From the NCBI GenBank assembly GCA_015259235.1, contig JABZGM010000073.1:1-9340 (forward strand): a DNA stretch of 9,340 nt, read 5' to 3'. Each line of letters opens with the position of its first letter. Position 1 is the stretch's first letter. The notes under the pieces were generated by a model. It was not told where the DNA came from. It did no database searches and was given only the letters and a program-made list of their open reading frames with translations. Both the position numbers and the translations under genes were made by a program. The DNA is from Alloprevotella sp. Its GTDB lineage: Bacteria > Bacteroidota > Bacteroidia > Bacteroidales > Bacteroidaceae. Shown piece after piece: positions 6,305 through 9,340 of this stretch.

Positions 6305-7105
6305 ATGATTTATCTGAAAACTGAAGAAGAAATCGAGTTGCTGCGTGCAGCTAACCAGTTGGTCAGCGCAACACTCGCAGAAATAGCTAAGGTTGTGAAG
6401 CCTGGTGTGACGACTCTCGAGTTGGATGCCTTGGCAGAACAATTCATCAGAGACCACGGAGCGATTCCTACTTTCAAAGGTTTCCCCGCAAGTTTCCCTG
6501 ACACCGATCCATTCCCTGCATCCATTTGTGCTTCGGTCAACGAAGTCGTGGTGCACGGTCTTCCCACGGCAGAGCCGCTCAAAGATGGAGACATCGTTTC
6601 TATCGACTGTGGCACTTTCCTCAACGGATTTTGTGGTGACTCCGCCTACACGTTTTGTGTAGGAGAAGTCAGTGATGAGGTGAAACGCCTCTTACGCACC
6701 ACAAAAGAGAGTCTTTACAAAGGCATCGAAGCTGCCCTCCCCAATCATCGCATCGGTGACATTGGTGCAGCAGTGCAGAGTCATTGTGAAGCAGAAGGAT
6801 TCGGAGTCGTTCGCGAATTCGTCGGTCACGGCATCGGTCGTGAAATGCACGAAGAACCCTCAATTCCCAACTATGGTAAGCGAGGCACGGGTAAGCAACT
6901 CAAAAATGGTCTCTGCATCGCCATCGAACCCATGATTACCTTGGGTAGTCCTGAAATAGGTATGCACCCCGATAAGTGGAGCATCCTTACTCGCGACAGA
7001 AGTATGGCAGCGCATTTCGAGCATACCATCGCCATTCACAATGGCAAAGCTGATATTCTTTCTTCGTTTGAAGAAATCGAACGAGTGGAAGGTAACCTCT
7101 ATTAG
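6305..7105 (+). CDS. map: Methionine aminopeptidase, type I
   Basis: This cytosolic metalloenzyme removes the initiator methionine from new proteins when the second residue is small. The 266-residue product shows the pita-bread fold motifs and every expected active-site residue: His84 in VVVHG, Asp101 in IDCG, Asp112 in GDSAYTF, His175 in GHGIGREMHE, Glu208 in IEPM and Glu239 in FEHT. The two Asp, His175 and the two Glu are the dinuclear metal ligands of the family. There is no N-terminal zinc-finger extension, so it is the short bacterial type. It lies 20 nt after secY, with no adk between them, and ends in TAG 7 nt before infA. The secY-map-infA order links protein export, N-terminal processing and initiation. 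Confidence 0.98.
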   Translation: MIYLKTEEEIELLRAANQLVSATLAEIAKVVKPGVTTLELDALAEQFIRDHGAIPTFKGFPASFPDTDPFPASICASVNEVVVHGLPTAEPLKDGDIVSIDCGTFLNGFCGDSAYTFCVGEVSDEVKRLLRTTKESLYKGIEAALPNHRIGDIGAAVQSHCEAEGFGVVREFVGHGIGREMHEEPSIPNYGKRGTGKQLKNGLCIAIEPMITLGSPEIGMHPDKWSILTRDRSMAAHFEHTIAIHNGKADILSSFEEIERVEGNLY

Positions 7106-7112
7106 AACATCT

Positions 7113-7331
7113 ATGGCTAAACAAACTGCAATTGAACAGGACGGAACAATCATCGAAGCTTTGAGCAACGCGATGTTCCGTGTAGAGTTAGAGAACGGTC
7201 ATCCCATTACCGCTCACATCTCGGGTAAGATGCGTATGCACTACATCAAGATTCTTCCTGGTGACCGAGTGAAAGTGGAAATGAGTCCTTACGATTTGTC
7301 GAAAGGCAGAATCGTATTCCGATACAAATAA
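7113..7331 (+). CDS. infA: Translation initiation factor IF-1
   Basis: IF-1 binds the A site of the 30S subunit during initiation and aids IF-2 and IF-3. The 72-residue product is a single S1-like OB-fold. It reads MAKQTAIEQDGTIIEALSNA, then MFRVELENGHPITAHISGKM, and RMHYIKILPGDRVKVEMSPY, ending DLSKGRIVFRYK; it is full length for the family. The frame is open to an ATG at 7041 inside map, but those 24 residues are a shadow of the map gene. The gene starts 7 nt after map and is followed 15 nt later by rpmJ, the usual bacterial order infA-rpmJ-rpsM. Confidence 0.97.
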   Translation: MAKQTAIEQDGTIIEALSNAMFRVELENGHPITAHISGKMRMHYIKILPGDRVKVEMSPYDLSKGRIVFRYK

Positions 7332-7346
7332 AACATCATTCAAGAT

Positions 7347-7463
7347 ATGAAGACAAGAGCATCCTTGAAGAAGCGCACTGCTGACTGCAAGATTGTACGT
7401 CGCAAGGGCCGCCTCTATGTGATTAACAAGAAAAACCCTAAGTTCAAGACACGTCAGGGTTAA
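7347..7463 (+). CDS. rpmJ: 50S ribosomal protein L36 (bL36), zinc-ligand-depleted form
   Basis: L36 is one of the smallest ribosomal proteins and stabilises 23S rRNA near the base of the L7/L12 stalk. The 38-residue product reads MKTRASLKKRTADCKIVRRK followed by GRLYVINKKNPKFKTRQG. In zinc-binding L36 the ligands are three Cys and a His (positions 11, 14, 27 and 32 or 33). Here only Cys14 remains; the others are Thr, Asn and an aromatic residue, so zinc binding is not expected. This is the form I associate with Bacteroidales. The ATG lies 15 nt after infA, and the stop is TAA at 7461-7463. Confidence 0.95.
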   Translation: MKTRASLKKRTADCKIVRRKGRLYVINKKNPKFKTRQG

Positions 7464-7490
7464 TCCAACAGACAAAAATAAAATAAGTAT

Positions 7491-7871
7491 ATGGCAATAA
7501 GAATTGTTGGTGTTGATTTGCCTCAAAACAAGCGAGGCGAAATCGCTTTGACCTATATCTTCGGTATTGGTCGTAGTAGCTCGGCAAAAATCCTTGACAA
7601 GGCCGGGATCGACAGAGACATCAAAGTAAAAGATTGGACGGACGACCAAGCCGCCAAGATTCGTGAAATCATTGGTGCTGAGTTCAAGGTAGAGGGTGAC
7701 CTCCGCTCTGAAGTACAGCTCAACATCAAGCGTCTCATGGACATCGGTTGCTACCGTGGTATTCGCCACCGTATTGGTCTTCCCCTCCGTGGCCAGAGCA
7801 CGAAGAATAACGCTCGTACTCGCAAGGGTCGCAAGAAGACCGTTGCTAACAAGAAGAAGGCTACTAAATAA
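7491..7871 (+). CDS. rpsM: 30S ribosomal protein S13 (uS13)
   Basis: S13 is in the head of the small subunit, contacts the P-site tRNA through its C-terminal tail and forms bridges to L5 and 23S rRNA. The 126-residue product starts MAIRIVGVDLPQNKRGEIAL and continues TYIFGIGRSSSAKIL, the helix-two-turn-helix region. It has the family signature RGIRHRIGLPLRGQSTKNNA (89-108) and a very lysine-rich tail ending RKGRKKTVANKKKATK. Length is typical (about 120-126). It follows rpmJ by 27 nt of A-rich sequence without a Shine-Dalgarno and precedes rpsK by 11 nt. Confidence 0.97.
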   Translation: MAIRIVGVDLPQNKRGEIALTYIFGIGRSSSAKILDKAGIDRDIKVKDWTDDQAAKIREIIGAEFKVEGDLRSEVQLNIKRLMDIGCYRGIRHRIGLPLRGQSTKNNARTRKGRKKTVANKKKATK

Positions 7872-7882
7872 TAAGTAAACTT

Positions 7883-8272
7883 ATGGCAAAGAAAACTGTC
7901 TCTGCAAAGAAGCGTAACGTGAAGGTTGACGCGCAAGGTCAGCTCCACGTACACAGCTCTTTCAACAATATCATCGTTTCACTCGCTAACGGCGAAGGTC
8001 AAGTTATCTCTTGGTCAAGTGCTGGTAAGATGGGCTTCCGCGGTTCTAAGAAGAACACTCCTTACGCTGCCCAAATGGCTGCTCAAGACTGTGCAAAGGT
8101 AGCTTTCGACCTCGGTCTCCGCAAGGTTAAGGCATACGTTAAGGGTCCTGGTAACGGTCGTGAAAGCGCTATCCGCGCTTGCCACGGTGCTGGTATCGAA
8201 GTAACTGAAATCATCGACGTTACTCCACTCCCACACAATGGCTGCCGTCCTCCCAAGCGCCGTCGCGTGTAA
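7883..8272 (+). CDS. rpsK: 30S ribosomal protein S11 (uS11)
   Basis: S11 lies on the small-subunit platform next to the 3' end of 16S rRNA and helps shape the mRNA exit and E site. The 129-residue product has HVHSSFNNIIVSLANGEGQV (22-41), SSAGKMGFRGSKKNTPYAAQ (45-64), RKVKAYVKGPGNGRESAIRA (80-99) and the end DVTPLPHNGCRPPKRRRV. All the family motifs are present. Length is normal (128-130). It starts 11 nt after rpsM and is followed by the longest spacer in the window (236 nt), which is highly structured and leads to rpsD. Confidence 0.97.
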   Translation: MAKKTVSAKKRNVKVDAQGQLHVHSSFNNIIVSLANGEGQVISWSSAGKMGFRGSKKNTPYAAQMAAQDCAKVAFDLGLRKVKAYVKGPGNGRESAIRACHGAGIEVTEIIDVTPLPHNGCRPPKRRRV

Positions 8273-8283
8273 TTAAAGACAAC

Positions 8284-8467
8284 CTGAGCTTCTCTTCCGC
8301 AACATTGTAAACTGTGCACCCTCGAGTGACTGGATCATGCGGCTTAGTGCTTCGATAGTGGATTTTCAGTAGTATTCACATCGTTAGTACGAAAAAGGAA
8401 GAAAGCAAACTAGAACGATTTCATCCCACCGCATACTGGAGCATTCCAGTTGCAGTGGCTGAAGTCG
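8284..8467 (+). promoter_or_regulatory. Candidate structured mRNA leader of rpsD (S4)
   Basis: The 236-nt gap between rpsK and rpsD has no credible gene but holds three hand-found stems. Stem I pairs 8284-8288 with 8343-8347 (CTGAG/CTTAG) and 8297-8301 with 8338-8342 (CCGCA/TGCGG), with an 8-nt pyrimidine bulge between. Stem II pairs 8348-8351 with 8386-8389, 8353-8356 with 8380-8383 (CGAT/ATCG) and 8358-8363 with 8374-8379, with a 10-nt loop. An A-rich linker (8390-8415) follows. Stem III pairs 8416-8423 with 8460-8467, 8426-8429 with 8455-8458 (CCAC/GTGG), 8431-8433 with 8451-8453 and 8435-8440 with 8445-8450 (ACTGGA/TCCAGT), with a GCAT loop. The last 41 nt before rpsD are A-rich and look open. 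No U-run follows any stem. S4 feedback control would fit, by analogy with the E. coli alpha operon; that is inference. Confidence 0.65.
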
Positions 8468-8508
8468 CCCTAAGATAACGATAACAATTACAAAGTAAAT
8501 CAACCAAT

Positions 8509-9102
8509 ATGGCAAGATATACAGGTCCTAAGGTTCGTCTTTCTCGCAAGTTCGGTGAAGACATCTTCGGCAACACTACCAAGCGTATGCAGGGTCGCAA
8601 CCAAAACGTGCGTCGTCGCAAGACCTCTGAATACGGCATCATGCTCGCCGAGAAGCAAAAGGCTAAGTTCACCTATGGCGTTCTCGAAAAGCAATTCCGT
8701 AATCTCTTCGATAAGGCAGCAAAGGCTAGCGGTATCACCGGTGAACTTTTGCTTCAAGCTCTCGAATGTCGTCTTGACAATGTCGTATATCGTCTTGGTA
8801 TCGCAGGCACTCGTGCTGCTGCTCGTCAGCTTGTAAATCACAAGCACATCACAGTAGATGGTCGTGTGGTAAACATCGCTTCTTACAGCGTTAAGCCTGG
8901 TCAAGTGGTTGCTGTTCGCGAAAAGTCTAAGTCACTCGAGGTGATTGCTGACTCTCTCGCTGGATTCAATCACTCCAAGTATCCTTGGGTGGAATGGGAC
9001 GAAGCTACTAAGTCTGGTAAGCTCCTCCACAAGCCCGAGCGCGCTGACATTCCTGAGAATATCAAGGAACAGTTGATCGTCGAGCTCTACTCTAAGAACT
9101 AA
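8509..9102 (+). CDS. rpsD: 30S ribosomal protein S4 (uS4)
   Basis: S4 is a primary assembly protein binding the five-way junction of the 16S rRNA 5' domain and, with S5, controls decoding accuracy. In E. coli it also represses the alpha operon. The 197-residue product starts MARYTGPKVRLSRKFGEDIF and continues NQNVRRRKTSEYGIMLAEKQ and KFTYGVLEKQFRNLFDKA. The S4 RNA-binding domain (about 85-150) contains LECRLDNVVYRLGIAGTRAA and ARQLVNHKHITVDGR. The N-terminus has no cysteines, so it is the zinc-free type. Length is slightly below the usual 200-205. It is preceded by the 236-nt structured spacer and followed 18 nt later by rpoA. Confidence 0.97.
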   Translation: MARYTGPKVRLSRKFGEDIFGNTTKRMQGRNQNVRRRKTSEYGIMLAEKQKAKFTYGVLEKQFRNLFDKAAKASGITGELLLQALECRLDNVVYRLGIAGTRAAARQLVNHKHITVDGRVVNIASYSVKPGQVVAVREKSKSLEVIADSLAGFNHSKYPWVEWDEATKSGKLLHKPERADIPENIKEQLIVELYSKN

Positions 9103-9120
9103 TTCATAATACGATTTTTC

Positions 9121-9340
9121 ATGGCGATATTAGCATTCCAAAAACCCGACAAAGTGGTTATGCTCGAAAACGATTCTAAGTATGGAAAATTTGAATTCCG
9201 TCCTTTGGAAACAGGTTTCGGTACCACCGTCGGCAATGCTCTACGTCGCATCCTCCTCTCCTCGTTGGAAGGTTTCGCCATCTGCGCTATCAAAATTGAT
9301 GGAGTAGAACACGAATTTGCTTCTGTCCCTGGTGTGAAGG
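9121..9340 (+). CDS. rpoA: DNA-directed RNA polymerase subunit alpha, N-terminal part
   Basis: The alpha subunit dimerises to start RNA polymerase assembly and contacts promoters and regulators through its C-terminal domain. Only the first 73 residues are present; the frame is open to the window edge. The fragment begins MAILAFQKPDKVVMLENDSK. It has FEFRPLETGFGTTVGNALRR (25-43) and ILLSSLEGFAICAIKIDGV, the dimerisation region of the alpha N-terminal domain, then HEFASVPGVK. The family is about 330 residues, so most of the gene lies beyond the window. The 18-nt leader is T/A-rich without a Shine-Dalgarno. The position directly after rpsD is the standard alpha-operon order. Confidence 0.97.
   Translation, partial: MAILAFQKPDKVVMLENDSKYGKFEFRPLETGFGTTVGNALRRILLSSLEGFAICAIKIDGVEHEFASVPGVK

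Noticed and set aside
7188..7769. Long open frame on the minus strand (193 codons) across infA, rpmJ and rpsM; similar long antisense frames at 2808-3356 and 3759-4238
   Set aside because: They lie opposite well-identified ribosomal genes. The strongly biased codon use of those genes avoids the triplets that would give stops on the other strand, so long antisense frames are expected. The translations show no recognisable domain.
469..8465. Shared 7-mer CTGAAGT at the 3' side of both the rpsQ and rpsD leaders (469-475 and 8459-8465)
   Set aside because: The paired context differs between the two, and a 7-base match in regions of this size is not unlikely by chance.
8416..8467. Stem III as an intrinsic terminator between rpsK and rpsD
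   Set aside because: No run of T follows the stem; the next bases are CCCTAAGATAACG, and rpsD and rpoA must be transcribed from the same strand.
1..9340. Undescribed multi-gene system, mobile element, defence island or CRISPR
   Set aside because: Every gene is a recognised member of the conserved ribosomal protein cluster in a normal order. There are no transposase genes, no tandem direct repeats and no foreign-looking segment.

Overview
The window is a stretch of the conserved spc-alpha ribosomal protein gene cluster, all on the + strand. It runs from the 3' end of rplP (L16) to the 5' end of rpoA. There are 21 protein genes: rplP (partial), rpmC, rpsQ, rplN, rplX, rplE, rpsN, rpsH, rplF, rplR, rpsE, rpmD, rplO, secY, map, infA, rpmJ, rpsM, rpsK, rpsD and rpoA (partial). 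I see no mobile element, CRISPR array, tRNA, rRNA or accessory gene.

The organism is most likely a member of the Bacteroidota, probably order Bacteroidales. Base composition looks intermediate, and codon use is strongly biased (CTC for Leu, GGT, CGT/CGC, GCT), as expected of highly expressed genes. Several proteins read as the Bacteroidales forms from memory: S14 of the zinc-free type, L36 lacking most zinc ligands, L14 ending in SLAPEVL, S8 ending in CYVY. map and infA lie between secY and rpmJ with no adk. Starts mostly lack Shine-Dalgarno sequences and follow A-rich leaders, which is typical of this phylum. A Porphyromonas-like genus is possible but cannot be fixed from this sequence alone.

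Layout: positions 1-4921 are the spc-type ribosomal genes (L16 to L15). Positions 4944-7331 hold secY (protein export channel), map (removal of the initiator Met) and infA (initiation factor IF-1). Positions 7347-9340 are the alpha-type block (L36, S13, S11, S4, RNA polymerase alpha). Together they supply ribosome subunits, the export pore, N-terminal processing, initiation and transcription from what looks like one long transcript. I saw no convincing internal promoter or intrinsic terminator.

The most interesting signal is in the spacers. Seventeen of the twenty gaps between genes are 2-29 nt. Only three are longer: 139 nt before rpsQ, 73 nt before rpsH and 236 nt before rpsD. All three can be folded by hand into substantial base-paired structures. 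S8 and S4 are classic autoregulators in E. coli, so the rpsH and rpsD leaders are good candidates for ribosomal-protein-binding mRNA elements. The rpsD leader also contains a possible alternative long-range pairing. The rpsQ leader is a long imperfect hairpin with no obvious known regulator. These are hand-found pairings, not computed folds.
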